Shown here piece by piece: positions 43,256 through 54,084 of a stretch of DNA of 64,000 nucleotides; position 1 is the stretch's first letter, and each line of letters starts with the position of its first letter. The notes under the pieces are model-generated. The model was not told the DNA's origin, ran no database searches, and worked only from the letters and a program-made list of their open reading frames with translations. The stretch is from Guillardia theta CCMP2712 (lineage: Eukaryota > Cryptophyceae > Pyrenomonadales > Geminigeraceae), in contig NW_005434633.1 of assembly GCF_000315625.1 (NCBI RefSeq), positions 23,677 through 87,676 on the forward strand. Direction: 5' to 3'. The translations under genes and the position numbers were made by a program.

Positions 43256-45817
43256 AGTGCTTGAGCGGGAGCTGTCAGAGGACGAGCTGGACCTCGATGG
43301 CACAGATCATCACCATCTGCAAAAGTCGATCTTTCTGCGATGGAACTTTTATCGGAGCATGTGGACGTACTGCCTCGCTACGAGCTTCATTGGTTCCATT
43401 ATCATCTACGTGGTCGACGATATCGCCTACATCGATGCTCTCTTCTTGTCCATCTCCGCCTACACAGGGTCCGGTCTCGCAACAGTCGAGATGTCGGCGG
43501 TCAGCAACAAGACCTTCATCGTGCTCTACGTCATGATGAACCTGGGAGGGATCATTTTTCTCCTCCTTCCCCCCATGATCTACAGAATCCTTGCTTTCAA
43601 CGCGCTGCAGCCCGAGCTTGAGGTATTCCTGTCCAAGCTCGAACTACCCTACTCCCCGCAAACTCAGAAGCTGATCTGGCTGGTGGGGGAGAGGAGGGCG
43701 CAGGTGCGAGGGCTGCGGATGGTGGTGATCACAGTGGCGGCATACATCCTGGTCATCATGGGCTGTGGGATCGGAATCTTGTATGGGACCCTCTCCGTTC
43801 GCCCGAACCCACCGGAGCTGGAGGAGAGGGGCCTAGGAAAGCTGTGGAACGCAGTGTTCCTGGTGTCAAGCGCATTCTGTAACTGCGGCTTCACGCTGAC
43901 CTCTGACTCCGTGTACTGGATGAAGACCTGGCCTGAGTGCTACCTCCTCCTCTGTTTCCTCATCCTCGCTGGGAATAATTTGGCTCCGATCCTCCTGCGC
44001 GGGTTCGTCCGCCTCGTGCACTTCCTGGCTGGGCAGCTGAAATTGGATCGAGGGGGCTTGCGGTATGCGCTGGACCACAGCCGGCAGGTGAGGGATGAGC
44101 GTGAAGACAACGAAAGGAGGGAGAGAGGAGAGGAGGGGAGGAGGAGAGACGGGGTGAGAGGAAGGAAAGGGTGGGAGGGAGAGGAGCAGGAAGGAGAAAG
44201 GAGGAGGAGGAGGCAGAGGGTGACGAGGTACTGCAGATGACGACTCACCTGCTCGACAAGGGGCAGACGCGCGTGCTGATCATCATCCTTGTGGCCATCA
44301 ACACCTTCCAGTTCATAGCTTTCCTCTCCTCCTCGCTGCAGAGAGAGGAGCTACTGGAAGGCTACGGGGCCACCGCCATGGCAGGAGCAGGCTTCTTCCA
44401 GACCATCTCCACGAGGTCGGCTGGTCTTCAGATCTTTGACCTGAACCATCTGAACCAGGGCATGCACATCATCTACATCCTTATGATGTACCTCTCAGCC
44501 GCCCCCTTCGTGAGCAGGATGTACGTCTCCGAGCAAACCCTGGACAGCGACGGCCGATCGGTCCCCACTGTCTCCTCTGTGCATGCGGCAAAGGCAAGGT
44601 TTCAGAGTCAGTACCTGTTCCGCCACCTCTCCTTCCTCCTCTTCGCCTTCCTCCTCCTCGCCTTCATCCATGACCCGAGGGCGTACAAGTACTACGTCCT
44701 CCAGCCCTTCCCCATCCTCTTCGAGCTCGTGTCTGCCTACGGCAACGTTGGGCTGTCGCTCGGAGTTCCCGGCAAGAACTTCTCGCTGTGCGGAGCCTTC
44801 AGCGTTCTGGGCAAGCTCATCATCATCTGCGCCATGCTGCTGGGGAAGCACAGGGGACTCCCAGCACACACCGACCTCGTCCTCAACTTCAGGCACACGA
44901 GGCTCAAGAGGCAGCTCGCTCTCGCCAAGGAGGAGGAGGGGCTGCCGTCAGAGTGGCGGTGGTCAGCGCACAAGAGCAGGAAGGTGGTTGACATGCAGGC
45001 GATACAGGAGGGAGAGGGAGAGGTAGATGGTGTTCTTCCTCCTCCTCTTGTGGTCCCGGCTCGTGCAAAATCAAAGAAGGAGGGTCGCCATGTGGTCATC
45101 ATGGCCGAAGGAGGGAAGCCAGAGCAAGAGGAGGAGGAGGGTGCGGAGAATCCACAACGGCATGACGACGGTGGTCACATACCGAGGAAGCAGACGGACA
45201 AGGGCATCAGGCACTCTTCCTCCAGGAGGGGCGAGCAGCACAAGACTTCCTTCAGCCATCGCCTCCTCAGCAGGCTCGACCCATCCCCGAAGCTCTCATT
45301 CACTCGACCCAAGGCTTCTCCTCCTACTTTGCCCGAGCAGGGGATGGGGGCGGCAAACATGGAGGATCTCGAACTGCAACTGGACACCAGCTTCACCAGG
45401 AGGAACAGGAACAGGACCCAGTCTCCTTCCATTAGATCGTCCGATGCCGTCGATCCTTCCTCTCTTGCTGTCAGCTCCGTCAGCTCCCCTGTCATCGAAG
45501 CTCGCGACAAGCGCCAGGGCCTCGCCGGCCTCATGCACTCAGCCTGGGATCGACTGTGGACGCCAGCGATGGAGGACGAGAGAGAGAAGATTCAAGTAGA
45601 AGATCTGCTCACGAGCGACACGTTCTTCAACCGCATCTACACGCAGGACCTGAGCTTCCATGGCCTCCCGAGCGCGAGCATGGAGGAAGGAAACGCTCAT
45701 CACGTGGAGAATCGCCATGCCTCCCTTGAGTTGATCAGGAGAACTTTCTCCAATAGAACGCTTGTTCGGCAACATGAGCTGAGTAACGACATAGACGAGG
45801 ATGCCATGTCCGTATGA
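43191..45817 (+). CDS. Trk/Ktr/HKT-type K+/Na+ transporter
   Basis: Two exons, 43191-44087 and 44237-45817 (825 aa), joined in phase over a 149-nt GA-rich intron. After an acidic Gln/Glu-repeat N-terminus come four pore-loop units: 'ISAYTGSGLATVEM', 'SSAFCNCGFTLTSD', 'TISTRSAGLQIFD' and 'VSAYGNVGLSLGVPG', each with the Gly of the Trk/HKT selectivity filter and flanked by hydrophobic helices. All four filters carry Gly, which in HKT/Trk proteins favours K+ conduction. The C-terminal 270 residues are cytoplasmic-looking, charged and Ser-rich, with no recognised domain. It should mediate K+ uptake, possibly coupled to Na+ or H+, at the plasma membrane. No KTN/RCK subunit gene is seen nearby. Confidence 0.92.
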
Positions 45818-46063
45818 TGTACCCAGTAGACCAAGAAATGGCAACTTAGCCGTTCAAAGCAAGGAGATAACGATTTCAGTCAGAATTATTTTTCATTGTT
45901 TGAATTTGGAGGGAATGAACTCAACAGAGTTGAGTGTGAATTCGATGTTCCTACTGACCAATTTAGATTGCTCTTCTCTCCACTCTCATCATGATTTTGC
46001 ACTATGGTTGCATTCAAAATGTTTAATCTTTTGAACTTTTTGCAAACTTGTTTCGAAAGAATT

Positions 46064-46812
46064 TTACTTTTTAGCTGCGGTGGCCTTGTCGCCGGGACGA
46101 GGACCCCTAAACCTGCGGCACTGTGAGACCTAGTGGAGTACGACATTGACCGACACAATAGCAGGAGAGTAGGGACCAGGCAGAGGGAACGATGCTTGGT
46201 AGAGAAGGGAGAGGAGTAGCAAAGAGATTTTTTCTGACCTTGGAGGAGGATCTCTGATCTTGCGGGCAGTGCGAGATCGGACACGGACAACACGTGAGTG
46301 GATAGCTAAGAGAAAAGTCAGAAAATGCAGCGAGGAGCGAGAAAGTGAAGCAGGGAACGAAGAAAGGAGAAACGGCAATTGGCAGCAGCACAGGGCATGG
46401 GAAGAGACACGGAGAAGAGAGAGGAAGCTCACCGCAGGAGACGCAGTACTGAAGCTTCATGTACAGCTTAGGCAAGGTGTAGCTGTCGAAAACGCTTGCA
46501 TCCCTCATGTCTCGCTGGCAACCGGCCTCGACCATGTTGCGAACCTGACAGTAGCTCGTTATGTTGGAGCAAGACATCACAAGTTTGTTCCAATACAGCA
46601 TGGCAGAAACAGAAGAGAACAATCACGTTATCACCATGAGAAATCATGGAGGGCAGAGGAAGGACAACACGGCAACCATGAGCACAAGTTACCTGGAAGC
46701 GCTTCACGGCCTTGTCCTTAGGAACGCAGCGGGCGCAGTTGGAGCAGCGGATGATGGCAGTGTGTCCACGTCCGTGCTTATTTCTACCACCATTCCTCCT
46801 TTTCTTGGTCAT
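46064..46812 (-). CDS. RPS26: Small-subunit ribosomal protein eS26
   Basis: Four exons, 46693-46812, 46433-46544, 46239-46305 and 46064-46112, sum to 348 nt, 115 aa, the same length as animal eS26. The N-terminus '[17 protein letters not shown]' and '[19 protein letters not shown]' are diagnostic, followed by '[16 protein letters not shown]' and '[11 protein letters not shown]'. The Cys pairs C-x2-C and C-x2-C form the zinc site. It acts near the mRNA exit channel of the 40S subunit. Confidence 0.97.
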
Positions 46813-46819
46813 GGTCTAT

Positions 46820-47845
46820 CGCCAGCAGTTAGAACTCTTCCCTCAATTGTCACTAATTTGCTTAAAGACTCTGTCAAACTGACATGAAAATTCCCTTCAC
46901 AGCAGGAATCGCAAGACCCACAAGAATGTGACTAGATACATCATATGCGATGTCTGGACAACACTGTGTTTGAATGTGTGTGATTGGAGTCTACATGTTC
47001 GACCATGGATTGAAGCTTAACGCCTACATCGCAAGGAGCCATTCCGTACAAAAGGTATCAACCTCTCCACCCATTCCACGCTCCTCGTCTTGGCCTATGA
47101 GCTTCCAATCATGACTATGGATCGAATCTAACTTGATAGCTAAGAAATTTCGGGAAAATCTACATACCGCATAGAACACTAGGTTACATTCTGGAATTCA
47201 TCCCTCAAATCAGGTATCGAACCATGCCATTCCTCATCGATGTGATGATTCTGCTTGTGCAGAACATCGACTACGTTCGCATGCAACATCACCATCATCA
47301 TCCCTCTTCTGTTCAACCTCCTCCCCCTCTTCTCCCGTCTGCATTCACACTCCCTCGTCCTTCGCTCTATGCCATCTCTGCTTGCGTGCCTCTCTCGTGC
47401 TGCTTCTTTTTTTTTCCTATAGACCCCCTACCCCTGCCCTCTGTTTCCATACCACCCAGCATCAAGCACTAACACCGGTTCTTGATGATATGTACCCTCA
47501 CATCAGACAGATAAAATCTATTAAATGTACCGGTACTCAGGGAGAAATTCACTACCCTATCCCCCTTTAGAAAGGCTGACACCCCCTTGATTCTACCCTA
47601 CCCTCTCGTCACCTGGCTATGGGGCTATTTTCTCCCACACGAGGTCAGGTGCTGCATGAGGGTCCGGAACATCGGGGCCGGAGAACCAACACTGAAATTA
47701 AGCTTGATGCCCGGCCGGGCCCGATCTTTGCGGTTCCGAGTCAGGAGTCACTGAGAGTCCGGCAGACGGGGATGAGGGGATGAGGGTCAACATCGGTGTT
47801 GTCGGTTGACTTGGGAGTAACGGACGAGAAGGCGGGAAGAGCGCC
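46820..47845. other. Intergenic region between eS26 and the Tctex1 gene
   Basis: Contains TACCCC/ACCCCTAC motifs at about 47420-47620 and no supported exon. Confidence 0.5.
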
Positions 47846-48767
47846 ATGGACGAAGACGGGCAGATGCATGGGCAGATCCAGGTGATGGCGAGGACGATGG
47901 AGGAGAAACATGGCATGAGGGATATATCACTAGAAGGTTTCATGCCGAGATCTAGTTGGGATGCTGACTGGTTCGGTGATGATCATGTGTGGTTGGAGGA
48001 TGGGGGCTGAAACAAGCGAAGGAGTTGCTGTTATGTTTGTTCTGCTGGCTGTCTGAGTGGGTTGAATGGTGTGGAAAAATCTCTTTGTTTTCTTGTTTTA
48101 TTCTAAACAAGTTTGTGATTGTGAGATGAGACGCAACGATTATGTCTAATGATGACATATGACATGAAACAAGGAATTATGCTCAAAACAAAATTCTTCT
48201 AGCGTTTTGCACAAGATCTTTGCAAATCCTGATGTCTTGCTGCAATCCTCTATTCATGAAGCACCGACTCGCAAAGATGTTCCCTTTGAATGTCTTAGAG
48301 TTGCACATTTTATTGTTTCAAAAAACCAAGAATGATCGTCCTCTCACTTGCATCTAGGTGGTGGAGAACACCTACATCACCAAGCCTCAGGAGCACGAGA
48401 AGTTCCGAGCTGGCGAGGTCATTAGGGCCGTCAAGGCACTGCTGGAGGAGCGCTTGAAGGGGAAGAAGTATGATTCTAGCGAATCAGCGCAGTTGAGCAA
48501 GGAGCTCTGCACAGAGATCAAAGAGAAGGTGAAAGAGATAGGAGTGCCTCGGCACAAGCTTGTGGTTCAGGCAAGAAACAATTGAGTTTGCAGGAGTGCG
48601 AGCTGACAGCCATCATGTAGGTCACCATCGGAGAGGTACAGGGACAGGGCGTCAGAATTACAAGTCGATGCTTGTGGGATACAGAGACAGACAACCACGC
48701 TTCAGCTTATTACACTAATCCTCACCTGTATTGTGTTGCAATGGTATTTGCATGCTACTATGAGTGA
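47846..48767 (+). CDS. Tctex1-domain dynein light chain (TCTEX1D2/DYNLT2B-like)
   Basis: Exons 48358-48570 and 48621-48767 encode the whole Tctex1 domain: 'VENTYITKPQEHEKFRAGEV', 'LSKELCTEIKEKVKEIGVPR', 'VTIGEVQGQGVRITSRCLWD' and 'LYCVAMVFACYYE' at the stop. The intron 48571-48620 starts GCAAG, a GC-AG intron required by the strong domain continuity. A 36-nt first exon (47846-47881, 'MDEDGQMHGQIQ') is in phase but needs a 476-nt intron, so the start is less certain. With it the protein is 131 aa. These light chains belong to dynein-2, the retrograde intraflagellar transport motor. Confidence 0.9.
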
Positions 48768-48769
48768 GA

Positions 48770-49599
48770 GCAGCAACTCCGATGCCGACTTTTGGACTTC
48801 GTTGGCTCGGCTGAGATGTTATTAATTCCAACTGTTACATTTGAAGAATTCTGTTTGATAAGTTTGTAAGCCAAAACTTCAGAATGAAAGCAAAGTTTTG
48901 AAAACGTCAACCATTACCTTTAACCTTCGTGTGAAAAGGATTTGAGTGAATTTGTACTGCATGGAAAACTTCATTCATTCCTGCATCCGGCGAATCGTCG
49001 GAGTGATTAGTCATGAATATTCGCAGGATGATACCACTCTCTTGGTTGTCTCACTGCTGAAAGCTGGCAAGGGTGCCATTGAAAGTCCGCTGGAAAGCCA
49101 GGCTGCTGCCTCTGACTCCAGGACATCCGACTGGGCCGCTCAGTGACCCTCCTGATCGCCGAGACAAGAGGACTGGACGGCATTTAGCTTCTCAAACTAT
49201 GAGACATCAACGTCGGGTACGCCTACAGGCAGCTGCGAGTCTTCATTGGGTCAGTGCTGAGATGCCTTCCCAAGGTCAGCAGAAGCCAGAAAGCCGCTAC
49301 TCTCCTCCGAGCAACCCCGCCGCGACTAGAACGAACCCGTGCAAGCTATCAAACCCACCGCATGACTTGCCTTTCGCCCTCTTCAGCTTGTACCGACTAC
49401 CCGCTGCTCGCGCGATCATCAGCGCACGCAGTCCCACACGTCAGTGTACATGTATCTTTACTCGACATACATACGTAGCCCTATCACCAGGACCAAGGCT
49501 ACATCCCCACCAGCGGCTGGGCCTGGCCGGAGCAAGTAGTCGCAGCGTCTCCTCTTACCCTCCGACCTGTCGTGCGCAAGGAAGGTGACCGGTAGAGGT
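48770..49599. other. Region without a supported gene
   Basis: AT-rich first part; an isolated frame at 48961-49146 ('IVGVISHEYSQDDTTLL') is the only protein-like stretch and cannot be assigned. Confidence 0.4.
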
Positions 49600-49935
49600 C
49601 TTGTTGGAGCGAGAGGGAGACGGAGAGGGGAAGGGGAAGAAGGAGAGGGAGAGGGAGAGGAGAGGGGGAAGGAGAGGGAGAGGAAAGGAAGAGGAGAGGG
49701 AGACGGAGACGGAGACGAAGACGGAGACGGAGAAAGGAGGAAAAGGGAGAGGGAGAGGGAGAGGGAGAGGGAGAGGGAGAGGGAGAGGGAGAGGGAGAGG
49801 CGAGGGGTAGACGTAGAGGGAGAGGGAGAGGGAGAGGGAGGGGGAGAGGGAAAGCAAGAGGGAGACGGAGACGGAGATGGGGAGGGAGGGCGAAAGGAAG
49901 AGGGAGGAGCGAGAGCAAGAGCGAGAGGGGAAGAG
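49600..49935 (+). repeat. (GAGAGG)n purine minisatellite at the right-array border
   Basis: Imperfect GGAGAC/GAGAGG hexamers, densest at 49745-49860, with interrupted flanks. It abuts the truncated 3' end of array unit R1 at about 49945, where other units continue with 'gtcgggag' sequence. Confidence 0.9.
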
Positions 49936-50178
49936 GGAGGGCGAGGTCTTGACGCATCGGTGGGCATCCCGACGGCGGGTGTGAATGCAGGCCGCACATC
50001 GTCTCGACCATAAGCAGCATTAATTACCAAGGCTGTGACAGGGACAGCTGTGATGTATTACGATCGCAACAGGAGGCGGCTTCAAGCTATTCGCAAACTA
50101 TGTCTCTCCTCCCGCACTGTGCCAGGGACTGGGTCCCGGCGCAAGCTGACGGCAGCCTAACAGCATCGCGCTTCTACA

Positions 50179-51114
50179 TCACTCGGGAATTTCTTCGTTG
50201 AGGTAGTCATAGAGATCGTTAAGCGCATTCATGGCGTCAGCCTTGCAATGAAAGTAGTCGTCCGACATGTATGCTGCTAGTCCGTTGAAGAGCTCTGCTC
50301 TGAGGGCCTTGTCTCTTGATCTCATGTCAGCGACTTCCATCCTGAGGAGCTCGATTTCTGACCTGCAGGCATCGAGATCTGTTCGAATGGGAGCATAGCA
50401 CACAAACATGGGCACTTGCCAGTCGAAAAGCTCGCAAAGGTCGGGATCAGCCTTGGCCTCTGACAAGAACGATCTCACTACCTCAGCCCCGAGCTCGAAG
50501 TCTTCTCTCTTGCCATTCACCAGTATCCCCGTAGCTGCAATCCTCGCTTGCTCTCCGATAAACTCCTCCTTCAGAACGTGACATAGCCGGCTGAGCTGGT
50601 AGATCTTTTCGCACACCTTGTCTGGCGTCTCTGCCATCTCGAACGAGATGTACTCGTGCTGTTTGACATGTACTTGCTTGTAATCCGCCGACCCCGCCGG
50701 GCCCGGCATGACTGCTATGACGTCGCTCGCTGGGTTGTCTATCACGGTCTGGAGCAAGACAGAGAGATACGCATCGTGCTTCAAACAGACCGTCATGTCA
50801 GCTTGACAAACCATCCCCTCGTGAGGATCGCCTCGCTCGCTCTCTGAGGTTCCGTTAAAGAGCATGCTTGGCGGCAGGCTCTGGGGGACCTTGGACTGGA
50901 AGCAAGCATTGAGCTTCATGCGGAACCGCTGCAAAGACGCCTTGCCTCGCTCGAGCTTCTTCACGTCGCTGTAACCGAGCTCGAGGCTATGTCGTTGATA
51001 CGCTCCTACCTTGAAGACCGCAGCGAGGACCTGGAGGGGCATGGTGCGCGTGGTCGACAAGTGCGCTATGGTACCGCTGCCACGCAGCCTGAAGAGCTGT
51101 TCTTCCTCTGCCAT
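50179..51114 (-). CDS. Array gene, copy R1 (unknown 311-aa family)
   Basis: 311 aa starting 'MAEEEQLFRL'. It has variants 'FNGTSESERGDPHEG' and the end 'YDYLNEEIPE', identical in protein to R2. The A-type leader lies upstream (51120-51290). The 3' flank is cut short by the purine minisatellite. Confidence 0.8.
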   Translation of the reverse strand: MAEEEQLFRLRGSGTIAHLSTTRTMPLQVLAAVFKVGAYQRHSLELGYSDVKKLERGKASLQRFRMKLNACFQSKVPQSLPPSMLFNGTSESERGDPHEGMVCQADMTVCLKHDAYLSVLLQTVIDNPASDVIAVMPGPAGSADYKQVHVKQHEYISFEMAETPDKVCEKIYQLSRLCHVLKEEFIGEQARIAATGILVNGKREDFELGAEVVRSFLSEAKADPDLCELFDWQVPMFVCYAPIRTDLDACRSEIELLRMEVADMRSRDKALRAELFNGLAAYMSDDYFHCKADAMNALNDLYDYLNEEIPE

Positions 51115-52134
51115 AGTCGCTGCCGGCGCAGCGGAAGAAGCCGCGGTCGTTGGGCCGAAGTGAAACAGGACCTATCGGGGGGGGAGTGTCTGATAGAAGA
51201 TCGCGCTGACCTCAGAGTCAGAGAGTAGAAAAGAGGAAAGGCAGCATCTCTCTGGTAGGATTGATGTTTTTTTTTTCGTTTCGAAGCAGACAACGACAAG
51301 ATCCGACAGTCGTCTTCAGCTACAGCAAGTCCGCGCCAGAGGGCCCGGCATGCTCGCTCAGTGGTCATAGTGGGGCACGAGTCGCAGGACGTGAAGTCGA
51401 GTAGGAGCGCGATCCCCCAGTCACTAGCGCAGGTGCACGTGGTCTCGACGACGCTGGAAGAGAGCCATGACCTCATCAAAGAGGAGCCTCGATAGGTGAG
51501 CTGTGGCAAGGATGCAGCAGGCGCGAGCTGAAGCTTGCTTGGCAGGTTCCTGGTTCACATCGAGACTGCGGCGCGTGAGATGAGACAGAAGGAGGAGCAG
51601 AGCGTTGTTGGGGATTGAGGTGTTTGGGAGGGACCTGTGTATACTCGAATAACAAGCGCATTGAAAGTATTTCGAGTCGGTTGTGATCATGACGCGAGCA
51701 GTCTGGTCAAGGTTCTGCACTTGAGCCTCACTTGGGAGAGTGCGGAGAGCAGAGATCCGAGTAGTCCGCTTCATGGGCGCTCGGGAGCGGGCTTGCAGTA
51801 ACATCACACGTGGGTAGGAGACCATGCAGGCAGTGGCGATACTAGTCGGGAGGTAGATGCGGGCTGTGCTCTGCTGTCAGCCGGCCGGGCTGTCGGGAGG
51901 GGTCTTGACGCATCGGTGGGCATCCCGACGGCGGGTGTGAATGCAGGCCGCACATCGTCTCGACCATAAGCAGCATTAATTACCAAGGCTGTGACAGGGA
52001 CAGCTGTGATGTATTACGATCGCAACAGGAGGCGGCTTCAAGCTATTCGCAAACTATGTCTCTCCTCCCGCACTGTGCCAGGGACTGGGTCCCGGCGCAA
52101 GCTGACGGCAGCCTAACAGCATCGCGCTTCTACA

Positions 52135-53070
52135 TCACTCGGGAATTTCTTCGTTGAGGTAGTCATAGAGATCGTTAAGCGCATTCATGGCGTCAGCCTT
52201 GCAATGAAAGTAGTCGTCCGACATGTATGCTGCTAGTCCGTTGAAGAGCTCTGCTCTGAGGGCCTTGTCTCTTGATCTCATGTCAGCGACTTCCATCCTG
52301 AGGAGCTCGATTTCTGACCTGCAGGCATCGAGATCTGTTCGAATGGGAGCATAGCACACAAACATGGGCACTTGCCAGTCGAAAAGCTCGCAAAGGTCGG
52401 GATCAGCCTTGGCCTCTGACAAGAACGATCTCACTACCTCAGCCCCGAGCTCGAAGTCTTCTCTCTTGCCATTCACCAGTATCCCCGTAGCTGCAATCCT
52501 CGCTTGCTCTCCGATAAACTCCTCCTTCAGAACGTGACATAGCCGGCTGAGCTGGTAGATCTTTTCGCACACCTTGTCTGGCGTCTCTGCCATCTCGAAC
52601 GAGATGTACTCGTGCTGTTTGACATGTACTTGCTTGTAATCCGCCGACCCCGCCGGGCCCGGCATGACTGCTATGACGTCGCTCGCTGGGTTGTCTATCA
52701 CGGTCTGGAGCAAGACAGAGAGATACGCATCGTGCTTCAAACAGACCGTCATGTCAGCTTGACAAACCATCCCCTCGTGAGGATCGCCTCGCTCGCTCTC
52801 TGAGGTTCCGTTAAAGAGCATGCTTGGCGGCAGGCTCTGGGGGACCTTGGACTGGAAGCAAGCATTGAGCTTCATGCGGAACCGCTGCAAAGACGCCTTG
52901 CCTCGCTCGAGCTTCTTCACGTCGCTGTAACCGAGCTCGAGGCTATGTCGTTGATACGCTCCTACCTTGAAGACCGCAGCGAGGACCTGGAGGGGCATGG
53001 TGCGCGTGGTCGACAAGTGCGCTATGGTACCGCTGCCACGCAGCCTGAAGAGCTGTTCTTCCTCCGCCAT
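52135..53070 (-). CDS. Array gene, copy R2 (unknown 311-aa family)
   Basis: Protein identical to R1, but the leader is B-type and only about 100 nt long before it joins a 77-nt captured IFT22 fragment at 53175-53251. Confidence 0.8.
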   Translation of the reverse strand: MAEEEQLFRLRGSGTIAHLSTTRTMPLQVLAAVFKVGAYQRHSLELGYSDVKKLERGKASLQRFRMKLNACFQSKVPQSLPPSMLFNGTSESERGDPHEGMVCQADMTVCLKHDAYLSVLLQTVIDNPASDVIAVMPGPAGSADYKQVHVKQHEYISFEMAETPDKVCEKIYQLSRLCHVLKEEFIGEQARIAATGILVNGKREDFELGAEVVRSFLSEAKADPDLCELFDWQVPMFVCYAPIRTDLDACRSEIELLRMEVADMRSRDKALRAELFNGLAAYMSDDYFHCKADAMNALNDLYDYLNEEIPE

Positions 53071-53174
53071 AGTCGCTGCCGGCGCAGCGGAAGATGCCGC
53101 GGTCGTTCCCCTTCAAGGCTTGCATCATGGGCCATATTACCTTCAGTAGTAGTGTGACCTCTTCCGACATCACG

Positions 53175-53251
53175 CTATGTGTACGACGCTGGGAACGCTG
53201 GGGAGGAGAAGGATCTGGATCAATGGTGAGACCCTTTTCTGCTGTGTGCTG
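53175..53251 (+). pseudogene. Captured IFT22 exon-intron fragment
   Basis: 77 nt identical to the reverse complement of 18705-18781. It covers the end of IFT22 exon 2 ('YVYDAGNAGEEKDLDQ'), its GT donor and most of intron 2. It is followed by array sequence and then by the IFT22 terminal-exon copy at 53332-53449, so this unit holds a collapsed IFT22 pseudogene in sense order. Confidence 0.9.
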
Positions 53252-53331
53252 ATCCGACAGTCGTCTTCAGCTACAGCAAGTCCGCGCCAGAGGGCCCGGC
53301 ATGCTCGCTCAGTGGTCATAGTGGGGCACGA

Positions 53332-53449
53332 GTCGCAGGACGTCAAGCCGAGTAGGAGCGCGATCCCCAAGTCACTAGCGCAGGTGCACGTGGTCTCGAC
53401 GACGCTGGAAGAGAGCCATGACCTCATCAAAGAGGAGTTCGATAGGTGA
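53332..53449 (+). pseudogene. IFT22 terminal-exon copy in the right array
   Basis: 118 nt matching 18503-18620, ending 'KEEFDR' and stop. The equivalent blocks beside R1 (about 51376-51494) and R3 (about 55288-55406) have an altered junction, 'GAGGAGCCTCGATAGG', which shifts the frame before the stop. Confidence 0.8.
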
Positions 53450-54084
53450 GCTGTGGCAAGGATGCAGCAGGCGCGAGCTGAAGCTTGCTTGGCAGGTTCC
53501 TGGTTCACATCGAGACTGCGGCGCGTGAGATGAGACAGAAGGAGGAGCAGAGCGTTGTTGGGGATTGAGGTGTTTGGGAGGGACCTGTGTATACTCGAAT
53601 AACAAGCGCATTGAAAGTATTTCGAGTCGGTTGTGATCGTGACGCGAGCAGTCTGGTCAAGGTGCTGCACTTGAGCCTCACTTGGGAGAGTGCGGAGAGC
53701 AGAGATCCGAGTAGTCCGCTTCATGGGCGCTCGGGAGCGGGCTTGCAGTAACATCCCACGTGGGTAGGAGACCATGCAGGCTGTGGCGATACTAGTCGGG
53801 AGGTAGATGCGGGCTGTGCTCTGCTGTCAGCCGGCCGGGCTGTCGGGAGAGGTCTGGACACATCGGTGGGCATCCCGACGGCGGGTGTGAATGCAGGCCG
53901 CACATCGTCTCGACCATAAGCAGCATTAATTACCAAGGCTGTGACAGGGACAGCTGTGATGTATTACGATCGCAACAGGAGGCGGCTTCAAGCTATTCGC
54001 AAACTATGTCTCTCCTCCCGCACTGTGCCAGGGACTGGGTCCCGGCGCAAGCTGACGGCAGCCTTACAGCATCGCGCTTCTACA

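Noticed and set aside
49458-50030. 190-codon Ser/Pro/Leu frame on the minus strand
   Set aside because: Translation of the purine minisatellite's complementary strand.
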